DNA of 64,000 nucleotides from Alkalihalobacillus alcalophilus ATCC 27647 = CGMCC 1.3604. Its GTDB lineage: Bacteria; Bacillota; Bacilli; Bacillales; Bacillaceae_D. The stretch spans positions 62,001-126,000 of the forward strand of contig NZ_ALPT02000001.1 in NCBI RefSeq assembly GCF_000292245.2, given 5' to 3'. The notes under the pieces were generated by a model. It was not told the DNA's origin, ran no database searches, and worked only from the letters and a program-made list of their open reading frames with translations. The position numbers and the translations under genes were made by a program. Below, one piece after another: positions 16,907-25,728 of the stretch. Position 1 is the first letter of the stretch. Every line of letters begins with the position of its first letter.

Positions 16907-17508
16907 TACTCTCCCCACCTTTTAAACATTTCGTGCTCAACCTCAAGCCTATCCAACGTTTTTCCAACAACAAATTTAACTAAATCATCAATTGTTTCGG
17001 GCAAATGATAAAAGCCAGGCATAGCCGGCAAAATATGAGCACCCATTTTCGTTAATGTCAGCATATTTTCCAAATGAATTTGATGAAGAGGTGTCTCTCT
17101 TGGAACGATGACAAGTTTACGACCTTCTTTTAACATCACATCAGCTGTTCTTTCCAACAGATTTCCTGATGCCCCATGTGCAATCCCTGAAAGAGTTCCC
17201 ATTGAACAAGGAATAATAACCATACCTTCATTACGGAAAGAACCACTCGCAATAGAAGCTGCATAGTTATGTAAATGATGAACCGTTAAGTTGTGATAAC
17301 CGTCTGCAAAGAGCTCAGAAAGCAATTGTTCTCGATTAGTTGTATCTAATAAAAGCTCTTCTTTGAAAACTTGCCAACCTGCCTCTGTTATAATAAGATG
17401 GACATCAAATTCTTGTCTTAATAGTTCACGTACAAGTGTCACTCCATAAATCGCTCCACTTGCTCCTGTTATTCCAACGGTGAAAATTCTCTTTTTGTTT
17501 TGCATCAT
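16906..17508 (-). CDS. UbiX-like flavin prenyltransferase (MqnM-type role likely)
   Basis: UbiX enzymes prenylate FMN to make the cofactor of UbiD-type decarboxylases. The 200-residue Rossmann-like flavoprotein shows VGITGASGAIYGVTLVREL at the start, LIITEAGWQVF, IIPCSMGTLSGIAHGASGNLLERTADV, and VPRETPLHQIHLENM, all typical. In futalosine organisms a UbiX-like protein with a UbiD-like partner decarboxylates the naphthoate intermediate. The neighbours mqnA and a UbiA-like gene support that role. The UbiD-like partner is not in this window. The start ATG at 17508 overlaps the previous stop. Confidence 0.85.
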   Translation of the reverse strand: MMQNKKRIFTVGITGASGAIYGVTLVRELLRQEFDVHLIITEAGWQVFKEELLLDTTNREQLLSELFADGYHNLTVHHLHNYAASIASGSFRNEGMVIIPCSMGTLSGIAHGASGNLLERTADVMLKEGRKLVIVPRETPLHQIHLENMLTLTKMGAHILPAMPGFYHLPETIDDLVKFVVGKTLDRLEVEHEMFKRWGE

Positions 17509-18392
17509 AGTAATAAAACATCTCCAATCGCAAATACGAACATTTGAATACTTAAAATTCCATTCATCGTAAAAAAGGCGACGTCTAGTCGAGACATATC
17601 ATCAGCAGAAATAATCGAGTGCTCATAAATCATAATGAATCCAGCGATTATAACACCAATCAAATAGAGCCAACCTAGTGGCGTAAAAAAGTATAACGCT
17701 AAAAAAGCTAAAAAACTGACGATATGAAACCCTTTAGCTATTTTTAGGGAGTTTGCTAATCCGAAGCGACTTGGAATGGAATACACATTGTTATCACGAT
17801 CATATTCTAAATCCTGTGTGGCATAAATGACATCAAAACCAGTCGTCCACATCGCTACCGCTAAAAATAAAACAAACGCTTCCCAAGTTAGGGTTCCTGT
17901 TGCCCCAACCCAACCTCCTAATGGAGCAATCGCTATCGTTACACCAAGAATCACATGGCAAGCCCAAGTAAAACGTTTTGTATAAGAATAAATAACCAAA
18001 AAGAAGACCGCAATTGGTAATAAATAAACAGCCAGCATATTTAATTGAAAGGCTGCAACAAATAAAAGAGCAAATGAAGCGATAATAAAAATAATCACTT
18101 CTAGTTTAGATAATAATCCAGCTGGAATAGCTCTTGATTCCGTCCGTGGATTTTTTTTGTCAATTTGAGCATCGATGACACGATTTAACGACATCGCAGC
18201 ACTTCTAGCCCCAACCATTGCCAGTGTAATCCAAATCCATTGTGAAATGGTTGGTAGAGTTCCATTCATAATCGCGCTACCAAGAACAGCTCCAAAAAAG
18301 GCAAATGGCAAAGCAAAAACCGTATGCTCAAACTTAATCATTTCTAAGATGATTTTTAATTTTCTAATCACTTTTTTATCCCCAATTCTCAT
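17505..18392 (-). CDS. UbiA-family prenyltransferase (4-hydroxybenzoate type; MqnP-like role likely)
   Basis: This integral membrane protein joins an isoprenoid chain to an aromatic acid. Several hydrophobic helices are evident. The two aspartate motifs are intact: NRVIDAQIDKKNPRTESR near residue 68 and YATQDLEYDRDNNVYSIP near residue 190. The sequence resembles UbiA/MqnP rather than MenA, and the position beside mqnA, the UbiX-like gene, hepS and hepT points to prenylation of the 1,4-dihydroxy-6-naphthoate-derived acid. The ATG at 18392 lacks an obvious ribosome site; a GTG at 18371 preceded by GGGGAT is an alternative start. Confidence 0.85.
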   Translation of the reverse strand: MRIGDKKVIRKLKIILEMIKFEHTVFALPFAFFGAVLGSAIMNGTLPTISQWIWITLAMVGARSAAMSLNRVIDAQIDKKNPRTESRAIPAGLLSKLEVIIFIIASFALLFVAAFQLNMLAVYLLPIAVFFLVIYSYTKRFTWACHVILGVTIAIAPLGGWVGATGTLTWEAFVLFLAVAMWTTGFDVIYATQDLEYDRDNNVYSIPSRFGLANSLKIAKGFHIVSFLAFLALYFFTPLGWLYLIGVIIAGFIMIYEHSIISADDMSRLDVAFFTMNGILSIQMFVFAIGDVLLL

Positions 18393-19103
18393 TTACTCAG
18401 ACGGTTTAATACCGAGATGCATAGCTGCAACTCCACCGGTAAACGCTTTAACTTCAACCGGTTTAAACCCTACATCAAAAAACATCTGCTTTAATTGTTC
18501 ACGCCCTGGAAAATTTTTAGTTGATTCGTTTAACCAAGAATATTCTTGATAACTTTTCGCAAACAATTTCCCGAAAACCGGCATTATATAGCCAAAATAA
18601 AAAAAGTACAATTGCTTAAACCCTGGTATTGTCGGTTGTGAAGTTTCTAAACAAACGACCTTCCCTCCTGGCTTAACCACTCGATACATTTCTTTAAGCA
18701 CTTGAGTGTAGTCTGGTACATTTCGCAAACCAAAACCAATCGTCACATAATCAAATTGATTATCTTCATACGGCAGTTCCATCGCATTACCGTGAACTAA
18801 ATTGACTTGCTTTAGTTTTAGGTTGTCCACTTTTTCTTGACCGACTTTTAACATATTTTGACTAAAATCTAATCCTTCAACATGTCCAGTTGAACCAACA
18901 GCTTGAGCGAGTGCAATCGTCCAATCACCCGTTCCACAACAAACATCTAAAGCCTGTTGCCCCCTTTGGACATCCATTTTCTTCATCGTGCTTTTTCGCC
19001 ATGATTTATGACGTTGAAAGCTAATCACAGAATTCATGACATCGTAGCGTTTATAAATTGATTCAAAAACTTGATGCACGCGCTCTTCTTTTGACTGTGT
19101 CAT
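18393..19103 (-). CDS. menG: demethylmenaquinone methyltransferase
   Basis: It performs the last menaquinone step, C-methylation with SAM. The UbiE/MenG signatures are present: KRYDVMNSVISFQRHKSWR, ALDVCCGTGDWTIALA (SAM loop), DYVTIGFGLRNVPDY, and a PGKVVCLE-like strand. I place the start at the ATG at 19103 (236 residues, AAGGGTG upstream); a GTG at 19112 overlapping the hepS stop is possible. B. subtilis calls this gene menH or ubiE. The enzyme would serve either menaquinone route. Confidence 0.95.
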   Translation of the reverse strand: MTQSKEERVHQVFESIYKRYDVMNSVISFQRHKSWRKSTMKKMDVQRGQQALDVCCGTGDWTIALAQAVGSTGHVEGLDFSQNMLKVGQEKVDNLKLKQVNLVHGNAMELPYEDNQFDYVTIGFGLRNVPDYTQVLKEMYRVVKPGGKVVCLETSQPTIPGFKQLYFFYFGYIMPVFGKLFAKSYQEYSWLNESTKNFPGREQLKQMFFDVGFKPVEVKAFTGGVAAMHLGIKPSE

Positions 19104-19108
19104 TTTAT

Positions 19109-19903
19109 TCACCCTTCTTCTGCAATTTTCTTCGGACTAACGGTTACTTGTAAAATCCCTTCTAACCTTGTCACAATAATTCGTTCAACTGTAGCCATGG
19201 ATTGACTCATTTGAAGAATTTTATCTTTTAAGACCTCGACTTTTTCTTCGAGTATCATTAAATCTTCCGCATCGTTTGGATGCTCTGATAACAAGGATTG
19301 AATGATCGCATGTCTTTTTCCATTCTTCCAAGCTTTTTGTTCAATTAAAAGCCTTTTCAACAAAAAGAACTCTTTAAACAAGCTCAGCCATTGCCGTTCC
19401 TCAAAATGTTCGGCAATGTTTTGTAGTAGTTTCGATTCAACTGAGATGACTTCATTTTCTATCTTTTTATACCCTTTTAATGCAGCTGAATTTTTATAAA
19501 GATTCATTTTGCACTCATTTATTTCTTGAATGGAGCGACTAAAAATGCGGATCATCGGAACATTTTGAGCTTTAGCTAGTAAATAATAATAGAGACTACT
19601 GTAATAATCTCCTGCTAAAACAGTAAGTTGCCGTTCCTTTATCACTACATCTGATTTTATTTTATGGAGAGTCACATCCTCATGTACATCTAAGGCCGCT
19701 TGTAATAGCACAGCCGACAAGATAATCGTCTTCACGTCTTTATTAGGAAGATGGCCAGATAACATGGCATATAAAAAAATAATCTTATCTTCATCTATCA
19801 TGGGACCCTCAATATGGTGCTCCAAATATGTATGCTTAGTTAAATCATTAAAGCTCTCTTTTATGTCAATCAAAATCTCATTTAGCTCTTTTTTACTAAC
19901 CAT
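19109..19903 (-). CDS. hepS: heptaprenyl diphosphate synthase component I
   Basis: HepS is the small non-catalytic subunit that sets chain length together with HepT. The protein is helical and poorly conserved overall but shows the family pattern: FLYAMLSGHLPN near residue 48, AALDVHEDVTLHK near residue 72, and LAGDYYSSLYYYLLAKAQNVPMIRIFSRSIQEINE near residue 97. The ATG at 19903 has GGGGGA six bases upstream; a TTG one codon earlier is less likely. About 280 bp without a gene separates it from mtrB; I see nothing supportable in that gap except the mtrB terminator. Confidence 0.88.
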   Translation of the reverse strand: MVSKKELNEILIDIKESFNDLTKHTYLEHHIEGPMIDEDKIIFLYAMLSGHLPNKDVKTIILSAVLLQAALDVHEDVTLHKIKSDVVIKERQLTVLAGDYYSSLYYYLLAKAQNVPMIRIFSRSIQEINECKMNLYKNSAALKGYKKIENEVISVESKLLQNIAEHFEERQWLSLFKEFFLLKRLLIEQKAWKNGKRHAIIQSLLSEHPNDAEDLMILEEKVEVLKDKILQMSQSMATVERIIVTRLEGILQVTVSPKKIAEEG

Positions 19904-20160
19904 CAATAGTCCCCCAAATCACTTACCAACTTTACAGATCATCCGACCATTTCCAATTTAATGGACAATTTATAAACCGCATATTATTATAGCATAATTT
20001 TAATGGTCGGACTAATAAAATCAACCTTCTACTAACCATTCGGTATCTGCAAACCCTCTTACTTGACTGAAATGAATAAGGCCATTAAAAAGGCAGGCGA
20101 ACTCGTTCTTTTACGTCGTCTATTCATATGACTAGCAAAAACTTGAACTTGAACAAAATA

Positions 20161-20185
20161 GAAAAAAGCAGGAAATCCCGCTTTT
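20161..20185 (-). terminator. mtrB terminator
   Basis: On the minus strand AAAAGCGGG pairs with CCTGCTTTTTT (one G-U pair) around a 4-nt loop and ends in a U-run. It overlaps the mtrB stop codon, ending the folE-mtrB transcript before hepS. Confidence 0.8.
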
Positions 20186-20402
20186 ATTCTTCTGTATCAA
20201 TTGTCCCATGTACGGTTTGGATTACAGCTTTACCTCTAATTTTTATCGCAGAAGTGTGTTCAGTAAACTGAGCGATCATAACCTCACCTTTATCAAGCTT
20301 TTCAGAATGATGAAAACGAGTATCTGACCCACGTGTTAAACCGATGACATTTACTCCATTTTCTTTGGCTTTAATGACTATGCTCTCATTTTGATTACCC
20401 AT
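20184..20402 (-). CDS. mtrB: TRAP, trp RNA-binding attenuation protein
   Basis: MtrB forms an 11-mer ring that binds tryptophan and then (G/U)AG-repeat RNA to terminate or repress trp operon expression. The 72-residue sequence keeps the family core almost unchanged: NVIGLTRGSDTRFHHSEKLD and GEVMIAQFTEHTSAIKIRGKA, which carry the tryptophan pocket and the KKR-like RNA-binding residues. It follows folE by 24 bp as in the B. subtilis mtrAB operon, with a GGAG ribosome site. Its expected target is the triplet array at 10575-10618 in this window. Confidence 0.97.
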   Translation of the reverse strand: MGNQNESIVIKAKENGVNVIGLTRGSDTRFHHSEKLDKGEVMIAQFTEHTSAIKIRGKAVIQTVHGTIDTEE

Positions 20403-20426
20403 AACTTCGCTCTCCTTTATCTACAC

Positions 20427-20993
20427 TCAACTTTTAATAAAACCTAATACCTCAGCTCTTAATGATGCATCTTCTGCATATTTTCCACGTACAGCAGTGG
20501 TAATCGTTTTCGCTCCTGGTTTTTTCACACCTCGCATCGTCATACACATATGCTCTGCTTCGACGACAACAATAACTCCATGTGGGTCAAGTGATTCAAC
20601 AACGGAATCTGCAATCGTTGCTGTAATTCGTTCTTGTAATTGCGGCCTTTTGGCAACCGCTTCAACCGCTCTTGCTAACTTACTTAAACCCGTTACTTTT
20701 CCACCTCTTGGAATATATCCAACATGTGCATGTCCAAAAAACGGAACAAGATGATGTTCACACATAGAAAAGAAAGGAATGTCCTTAACAAGCACTAATT
20801 CCTCATGATCTTCTCCAAATACAGTTTGGAAATGCTCCTTAGGGTCTTGATTTAATCCTTGAAATACTTCTGCATACATTTTTGCTACTCTTTTTGGTGT
20901 ATCCTCTAAACCTTCACGACTTGGATCTTCACCAATGGCTTCCAAAATCATCGTGACTGCTTGTTGAATTTTTTTATGATCTACTGATTGCAA
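20427..20993 (-). CDS. folE: GTP cyclohydrolase I
   Basis: It converts GTP to 7,8-dihydroneopterin triphosphate, the first folate step, and is known as mtrA in Bacillus. Motifs present include the zinc ligands in SMCEHHLVPFFG (Cys and His) and EAEHMCMTMRGVKKPG, plus the catalytic region GKVTGLSKLARAVEAVAKRPQLQERIT. The start is most likely the TTG at 20993: GGAGG at 21002-21006 lies eight bases upstream and the protein then begins MQSVDHKKIQQAV, the same length as the B. subtilis enzyme. A TTG at 21008 would swallow the ribosome site. In B. subtilis hbs lies just upstream; here spoIVA does. Confidence 0.95.
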   Translation of the reverse strand: MQSVDHKKIQQAVTMILEAIGEDPSREGLEDTPKRVAKMYAEVFQGLNQDPKEHFQTVFGEDHEELVLVKDIPFFSMCEHHLVPFFGHAHVGYIPRGGKVTGLSKLARAVEAVAKRPQLQERITATIADSVVESLDPHGVIVVVEAEHMCMTMRGVKKPGAKTITTAVRGKYAEDASLRAEVLGFIKS

Positions 20994-21075
20994 CGTCTTT
21001 GCCTCCAATTATCCTTTTCTTGTCATAAAGGATGACATACTTAAATATTAGCACATTCTTTTCAAAAAAGGCAAA

Positions 21076-21105
21076 GAGGAATTCCTTTCTAACTAGGAAT
21101 TCCTC
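21076..21105 (-). terminator. perfect inverted repeat after spoIVA, probable terminator
   Basis: GAGGAATTCC and GGAATTCCTC form a perfect 10-bp stem with a 10-nt loop between spoIVA and folE. The flanks are AAA on one side and TAAATTT on the other; the U-run on the minus strand (TTT then, after GCC, TTTTTT) is interrupted, so termination is likely but not certain. Confidence 0.65.
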
Positions 21106-21144
21106 TAAATTTATGTTTATTTTTGTCAAAGGATGTCACAACGA

Positions 21145-22623
21145 TTATAAAATAATCGCAATTAATCCACCTGAGCCTTCATTAATGATTCGCTCTAATG
21201 TTTCTTTTAATTTGTAGCGAGCGTTTTCAGGCATTAACGATAGTTTCGCTGAAATCCCTTCCCTCACAATGGAATTAAGCGAGCGTCCAAAAATGTCAGA
21301 GTTCCAAATCGATAATGGATTTTCCTCAAAGTCTTGCATTAAGTAACGGACAAGTTCTTCACTCTGTTTTTCCGTTCCTATAATTGGAGCAAATTCTGAC
21401 TCGACATCCACTTTAATCATATGAATCGAAGGTGCGACAGCTTTTAAACGAACACCGAAACGAGCACCTTGGCGGATAATTTCTGGCTCATCTAAACTCA
21501 TATCTGATAAAGCTGGAGCCGCAATTCCATATCCGGTTTGTTTCACCATTCTTAATGCATCAGACACTTGATCATATTCAGATTTAGCATGGGCAAATTC
21601 TTGCATTAATTGCAAGAGATGATCTTTCCCTCTAATTTCAACACCAACGACTTCTTTTAACACTTGATCATACAAGTCATCTGGAGCAAATAAATCAATT
21701 TCTGCAATTCCCTGCCCCATCTCAATTCCTGCTAATCTTGCATCATCAATAAATTCATACTCGGCAAATTGGCCAACGACACGGTCTACATCACGTAAAC
21801 GTTTAATATCATTAACTGTCTCACGTACAGATTCTTCGTAACTCTGTCTTAACCAATGCTCTTCATTTAAGACCATCACCCAGCTTGGTAAGTTAACATT
21901 GACTTCATGCACAGGGAATTCAAATAACACTTCTCTTAATACATTGTTAATGTCCTGATCCGTCATACTTTCAATACTCATCGCTAAAACAGGAATGTCA
22001 TGCTCCTCTGCTAACTCGCGACGGAGCTTATCTGTATCCGGATGATAAGGACGTACACTGTTGACAATCATGATAAATGGTTTTCCTACTTCTTTTAATT
22101 CCTCAATCACTCTTGTTTCTGATTCAATATAATCATAACGTGGAATGTCACCAATTGATCCATCTGTCGTCACAACGACACCTAAAGTAGAGTGCTCTTG
22201 AATGACCTTCCGCGTTCCAATTTCAGCCGCTTCTTGAAAAGGAATAGGCTCCTCATACCATGGTGTATTGATCATTCGTGGTCCATTTTCGTCTTCATAC
22301 CCTTTCGCTCCAGGTACCGCATAACCTACACAATCCACTAAACGTATGTTTACATCTAATCCTTCATCGACATGAATAGAAACAGCTTGATTTGGTACAA
22401 ACTTTGGCTCGGTTGTCATAATCGTTTTACCAGCGGCACTTTGAGGTAATTCATCTTGTGCTCGTACTTTTTCTGACTCATTAGGAATGTTCGGGAGTAC
22501 GACGAGCTCCATGAATTTTTTTATAAAAGTCGATTTCCCCGTACGAACCGCACCTACTACCCCAAGATAGATATCACCGCCTGTTCTTTCAGCAATATCT
22601 TTGAAAATGTCAATCTTTTCCAC
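21145..22623 (-). CDS. spoIVA: stage IV sporulation protein A, spore coat morphogenetic ATPase
   Basis: SpoIVA polymerises by ATP hydrolysis on the outer forespore membrane and anchors the coat; it is mother-cell specific. The 492-residue length is exact for the family. The Walker A motif GAVRTGKS is at residues 24-31, the Walker B-like strand is DVNIRLVDCVGYAVPGA, and the C-terminus (RIINEGSGGLIAIIL) is the conserved membrane-anchoring end. It is transcribed in the same direction as folE, 150 bp upstream of it; the usual hbs between them is missing. Confidence 0.98.
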   Translation of the reverse strand: MEKIDIFKDIAERTGGDIYLGVVGAVRTGKSTFIKKFMELVVLPNIPNESEKVRAQDELPQSAAGKTIMTTEPKFVPNQAVSIHVDEGLDVNIRLVDCVGYAVPGAKGYEDENGPRMINTPWYEEPIPFQEAAEIGTRKVIQEHSTLGVVVTTDGSIGDIPRYDYIESETRVIEELKEVGKPFIMIVNSVRPYHPDTDKLRRELAEEHDIPVLAMSIESMTDQDINNVLREVLFEFPVHEVNVNLPSWVMVLNEEHWLRQSYEESVRETVNDIKRLRDVDRVVGQFAEYEFIDDARLAGIEMGQGIAEIDLFAPDDLYDQVLKEVVGVEIRGKDHLLQLMQEFAHAKSEYDQVSDALRMVKQTGYGIAAPALSDMSLDEPEIIRQGARFGVRLKAVAPSIHMIKVDVESEFAPIIGTEKQSEELVRYLMQDFEENPLSIWNSDIFGRSLNSIVREGISAKLSLMPENARYKLKETLERIINEGSGGLIAIIL

Positions 22624-22690
22624 TTGATCCCCTCCCGATCATGTAAGGATTTGAAATTTATCGATTCCGTTAAAATCTTAGGACACTATC

Positions 22691-22718
22691 ATTCATATGA
22701 TGTTGTCCCATGACTTAT
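22691..22718 (-). promoter_or_regulatory. candidate sigma-E promoter for spoIVA
   Basis: On the minus strand ATA (22716-22718) is followed after 16 bp by CATATGAAT (22691-22699), which partly matches the sigma-E -10 consensus CATACAAT. spoIVA is a known sigma-E gene in B. subtilis, which makes the site plausible. Confidence 0.4.
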
Positions 22719-22846
22719 GACAAATGATTGAATCGAATCCTTTCATTACTGCTACCGAGAAGGGGATGCCCTTCAGATACAGAGTACTTCGACATTTCAC
22801 AAGAAAAAAATCAAGCAAAATGAGTAAGCCACTTGTATCCTTCAAC

Positions 22847-22892
22847 AAAAAAAGCCCCTTCCAATCCTATATATATCAATTGGTAAGAGGCA
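22847..22892 (-). terminator. yphF terminator
   Basis: On the minus strand GCCTCTTACCAAT pairs with ATTGGAAGGGGC across an AT-rich loop and is followed by TTTTTTT. The rest of the 320-bp gap between spoIVA and yphF holds only the candidate spoIVA promoter. Confidence 0.8.
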
Positions 22893-22945
22893 ATAGACCA
22901 TTTTTTTATAAAAACGATTAAAATTCTATCTACTTTTTGTTAAAT

Positions 22946-23671
22946 CTATTTTTCTAAACTCATATCATATTGTGGTTCACCGTTCTCATCCAATGTATAA
23001 GCTACAGAACGAGTCGGAACAAAGTAAGTGTTTTCTAAAAGGATGGGACGAATATCTTCCCCCTCTTGGAAATCATGTTCATATTCTTGCAATGCCATAT
23101 TTAAATCAATTCGATAGTCAATCACAACTTCCCCATCATTTGTTAAAAGCAAAGGCAAAAACGTTTCATAATAGGGGCTTTTAACATAAGGTTCACTTGA
23201 ATACCCTAGCTCTTCATAATCAAGTTTAAATAAACCGTGATCTAACACTTCAGCAACAGGAGCATACGAATGTTTACGAATATGTTCATTGACCCTTGTA
23301 TATAATCGTTGAATTTCATTTATGGAAGTTAAATCAACGACGCGAACTTGCAAACTATCTTCAACATCCCATAACACATATTGAAAAACACCACCGTTTT
23401 CCAAAGCCGTTCCAGGTGCTTGCTGTAAATAGCGTGGAACTAATTGATTAAAATCAACAACATAGCGATGGTATAAAGGTGTGTTTTCCTCAAAAGTCCT
23501 AATTGGCAATACACCTGTATCTTCTTGAAAATTCTCAACTGCAACTCGCACCGATTCTAATTGATCCGGATACGCGATCTGATTCTCCACTCTATTTTCC
23601 TCTGGATAAAAACATCCAGCCAAATATGTAGTTAATAATAGAACCGTTGTGAGAAAAAATATTTTTTTCAT
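22946..23671 (-). CDS. yphF: YphF-like lipoprotein
   Basis: A predicted lipoprotein of 241 residues. The N-terminus MKKIFFLTTVLLLTTYLAGC is a type II signal peptide with lipobox LAGC, the lipidated cysteine being residue 20. The rest is acidic and soluble, with no motif I can tie to an activity. It is placed between spoIVA and yphE exactly as yphF is in B. subtilis, and I name it on that basis plus its general form. Function is unknown; the spore-gene neighbourhood makes a sporulation role possible. Confidence 0.8.
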   Translation of the reverse strand: MKKIFFLTTVLLLTTYLAGCFYPEENRVENQIAYPDQLESVRVAVENFQEDTGVLPIRTFEENTPLYHRYVVDFNQLVPRYLQQAPGTALENGGVFQYVLWDVEDSLQVRVVDLTSINEIQRLYTRVNEHIRKHSYAPVAEVLDHGLFKLDYEELGYSSEPYVKSPYYETFLPLLLTNDGEVVIDYRIDLNMALQEYEHDFQEGEDIRPILLENTYFVPTRSVAYTLDENGEPQYDMSLEK

Positions 23672-23711
23672 CGTAAACTTCTACCTCATTTCATTTATTT
23701 CCAAACTTCAT

Positions 23712-23918
23712 TTAATTAGCTACAGCTGTCGGTCCACCAGCTACAACAATAAAGACGATTAACCCTGCAACACATAAACAAATAAACGAAATTGTTAAAA
23801 CAACTTTTTGTAGGAAACCTTTTAATTTTGTCCGGCTAATTAAAGCCGTCACAACCGATACAAACATTAAAAACATCGCAAAAAAGGAGACATACATACT
23901 TAACATCGCTTGAGACAT
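23712..23918 (-). CDS. yphE: YphE-like small membrane protein (DUF2768 type)
   Basis: A 68-residue protein with two strongly hydrophobic segments (about residues 5-26 and 40-62) joined by the basic loop SRTKLKGFLQK. The size, topology and position between yphF and the spoVIF/gpsA region match YphE of B. subtilis. The ATG at 23918 is preceded by GGTTTAGGAGGTTTGG. The function is unknown. Confidence 0.8.
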   Translation of the reverse strand: MSQAMLSMYVSFFAMFLMFVSVVTALISRTKLKGFLQKVVLTISFICLCVAGLIVFIVVAGGPTAVAN

Positions 23919-24055
23919 AATGCCAAACCTCCTAAACCTTCAAAATCTACCTTATAAATTATAGCATACAAACGAGTATAAAGTTAAAATGATCACAACG
24001 CTAGTCCACAATCAATTACGACAATTTTGTGAAATGCGGCTAATTTTCTCCCCAA

Positions 24056-24096
24056 ACAAAAAAAGGTTGAAGAAGCGGGGGCACACTTCTTCAACT
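24056..24096 (-). terminator. terminator after the spoVIF-type gene
   Basis: GTTGAAGAAG (24066-24075) and CTTCTTCAAC (24086-24095) form a perfect 10-bp stem with a C/G-rich loop, and the minus strand continues with TTTTTTTG. The other ~280 bp between yphE and the spoVIF-type gene contain no gene I can support; the 62-codon open frame there runs through this hairpin. Confidence 0.88.
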
Positions 24097-24199
24097 TAAC
24101 TAAACCCTTCGAAAACAAAGCCCTATTTATAATGTTCGTTCTATAAAGTATATGCAACCACTTACTAGTTGCGTTCAACATACGCCTAAGAACTTGAAC

Positions 24200-24466
24200 C
24201 TATTTTTTATTGAACATTTTGGCAAGAGAAGCAAAATCAGCAGGAACATTATTTTTTAAAATGGCTTGCACTAGCTGGTCTTCTTTTTCTTTTGATACAG
24301 GCTTATTAGCAATCTTTGAAACTTGGGCGATTAATTGACGAACAGTCGCTTCATCTTGAAGATTAGCTTGACTTACTGAATTGGCTAATTTCAATAATTG
24401 ATCAGGTCTTACATTCGTTTTCTTTTGGACATTATCCATAAACGAATGGTCGTTTTTTTCATGCAT
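24200..24466 (-). CDS. spoVIF: stage VI sporulation protein F (SpoVIF/YjcC family)
   Basis: A small soluble helical protein needed for proper spore coat assembly in Bacillus. The family pattern is clear: FMDNVQKKTNVRPDQLLKLA, then TVRQLIAQVSKIANKPVSKEKEDQLVQAIL, then VPADFASLAKMF. The start is the ATG at 24466 (88 residues) because a perfect AGGAGGT lies six bases upstream; the longer frame reads through that site. In B. subtilis the homologue is elsewhere in the genome, so this placement before gpsA differs. Confidence 0.85.
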   Translation of the reverse strand: MHEKNDHSFMDNVQKKTNVRPDQLLKLANSVSQANLQDEATVRQLIAQVSKIANKPVSKEKEDQLVQAILKNNVPADFASLAKMFNKK

Positions 24467-24547
24467 CGGTGCGACCTCCTTCATACATAGTTTCAACATA
24501 TCCTATGCGAATAACTAAAAGAGGTGCACATCCGAATCAGAAGAAGC

Positions 24548-25591
24548 CTAATAATCACTTTCCTTAAGAGAATAATTTGTCAATTCTTCCACCTCATGCT
24601 TCTTAAGACGCCCCATTAATTCCTCTGCTGCTTCTTGTGGAGTCGTTTCTTCAAATAAGACTTTATATAATGCTGTCGTAATCGGCATTTCGATTCCTAA
24701 CTCTAAGGCAAGCTCATACGTTGCCTTTGTTGTTCGAACCCCTTCCACAACCATGCCCATTTTTTCTAATACTTCATCCAATGTTAAACCCTGACCTAAC
24801 ATATGACCTGCACGCCAATTACGTGAATGGACACTTGTACATGTCACAATTAAATCACCAAGTCCTGATAATCCAGAAAAAGTTAATGGCTCGGCACCTA
24901 ACTTCACACCTAACCTCGCCATTTCAGCTAAACCACGGGTCATAATTGCTGCTTTCGTATTATCACCAAGCCCTAATCCATTTGTCAGCCCACAAGCCAA
25001 AGCGATAATATTTTTAATCGCACCACCTAGTTCAACTCCGATTAAATCAGGATTTGTATACACACGGAAATGTTGATTAATAAATAAATCTTGGACTTTT
25101 TCTGCAGCCTCAATATTATTAGATGAACTCGTAACCGTTGTCGGTTGGCGTAAGCTCACTTCTTCAGCATGACTAGGCCCTGATAAAACAACAACATCTC
25201 CAAGCAGCTCTGAACCAGCAAATTCCTCTTCGATCATTTCTGAAATGCGTTTATGAGTGCCAGGCTCAATCCCTTTACTCGCATGAATAATCGTTGCTTT
25301 TGTATCCATAATTCCCTTTAAATTGTTAATCGTTTCACGAATCGCTTTCGTTGGGACAACGATTAAAATATTGCTTACACCACTAACAGCTTCTTTTAAA
25401 TCGGTTGTGCCTTTAATGGAATGAGGCAATTCAATATTTGGTAAATACTTCTCATTAGTGTGCTTAAGATTAATTTCATTTATTTGGTCTTCTCTTCTCG
25501 CCCAAATGGTTACGTCATGATTATTGTCTGCAAGTACTAAGGCAAGGGCACTACCCCAACTACCCGCACCGATAACAGCAACTTTTGACAC
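24548..25591 (-). CDS. gpsA: NAD(P)-dependent glycerol-3-phosphate dehydrogenase
   Basis: It reduces dihydroxyacetone phosphate to sn-glycerol 3-phosphate for phospholipid synthesis. The Rossmann motif GAGSWGSALALVLA is at residues 7-20, the catalytic lysine lies in ELGGAIKNIIALACG near residue 190, and the C-terminal domain has SGLGDLIVTCTSVHSRNWR. The 347-residue length is normal. It lies beside plsY, whose acyltransferase uses its product, which is a functional pairing not adjacent in B. subtilis. Confidence 0.97.
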   Translation of the reverse strand: MSKVAVIGAGSWGSALALVLADNNHDVTIWARREDQINEINLKHTNEKYLPNIELPHSIKGTTDLKEAVSGVSNILIVVPTKAIRETINNLKGIMDTKATIIHASKGIEPGTHKRISEMIEEEFAGSELLGDVVVLSGPSHAEEVSLRQPTTVTSSSNNIEAAEKVQDLFINQHFRVYTNPDLIGVELGGAIKNIIALACGLTNGLGLGDNTKAAIMTRGLAEMARLGVKLGAEPLTFSGLSGLGDLIVTCTSVHSRNWRAGHMLGQGLTLDEVLEKMGMVVEGVRTTKATYELALELGIEMPITTALYKVLFEETTPQEAAEELMGRLKKHEVEELTNYSLKESDY

Positions 25592-25728
25592 ATCATCAGC
25601 TCCAATCCAAATCTTTTAAATGACTTATTTTATTAATTTGTGCACTTCTGCTAACAGGAATTAATTTTGACCTAACGAGCCTCTATCAATCCCCTAAAAA
25701 GGCGGTTGTTCAAACATTGAATGATTAT

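Noticed and set aside
23993..24181. 62-codon minus-strand frame between yphE and the spoVIF-type gene
   Set aside because: It reads straight through a strong terminator and has no ribosome site.
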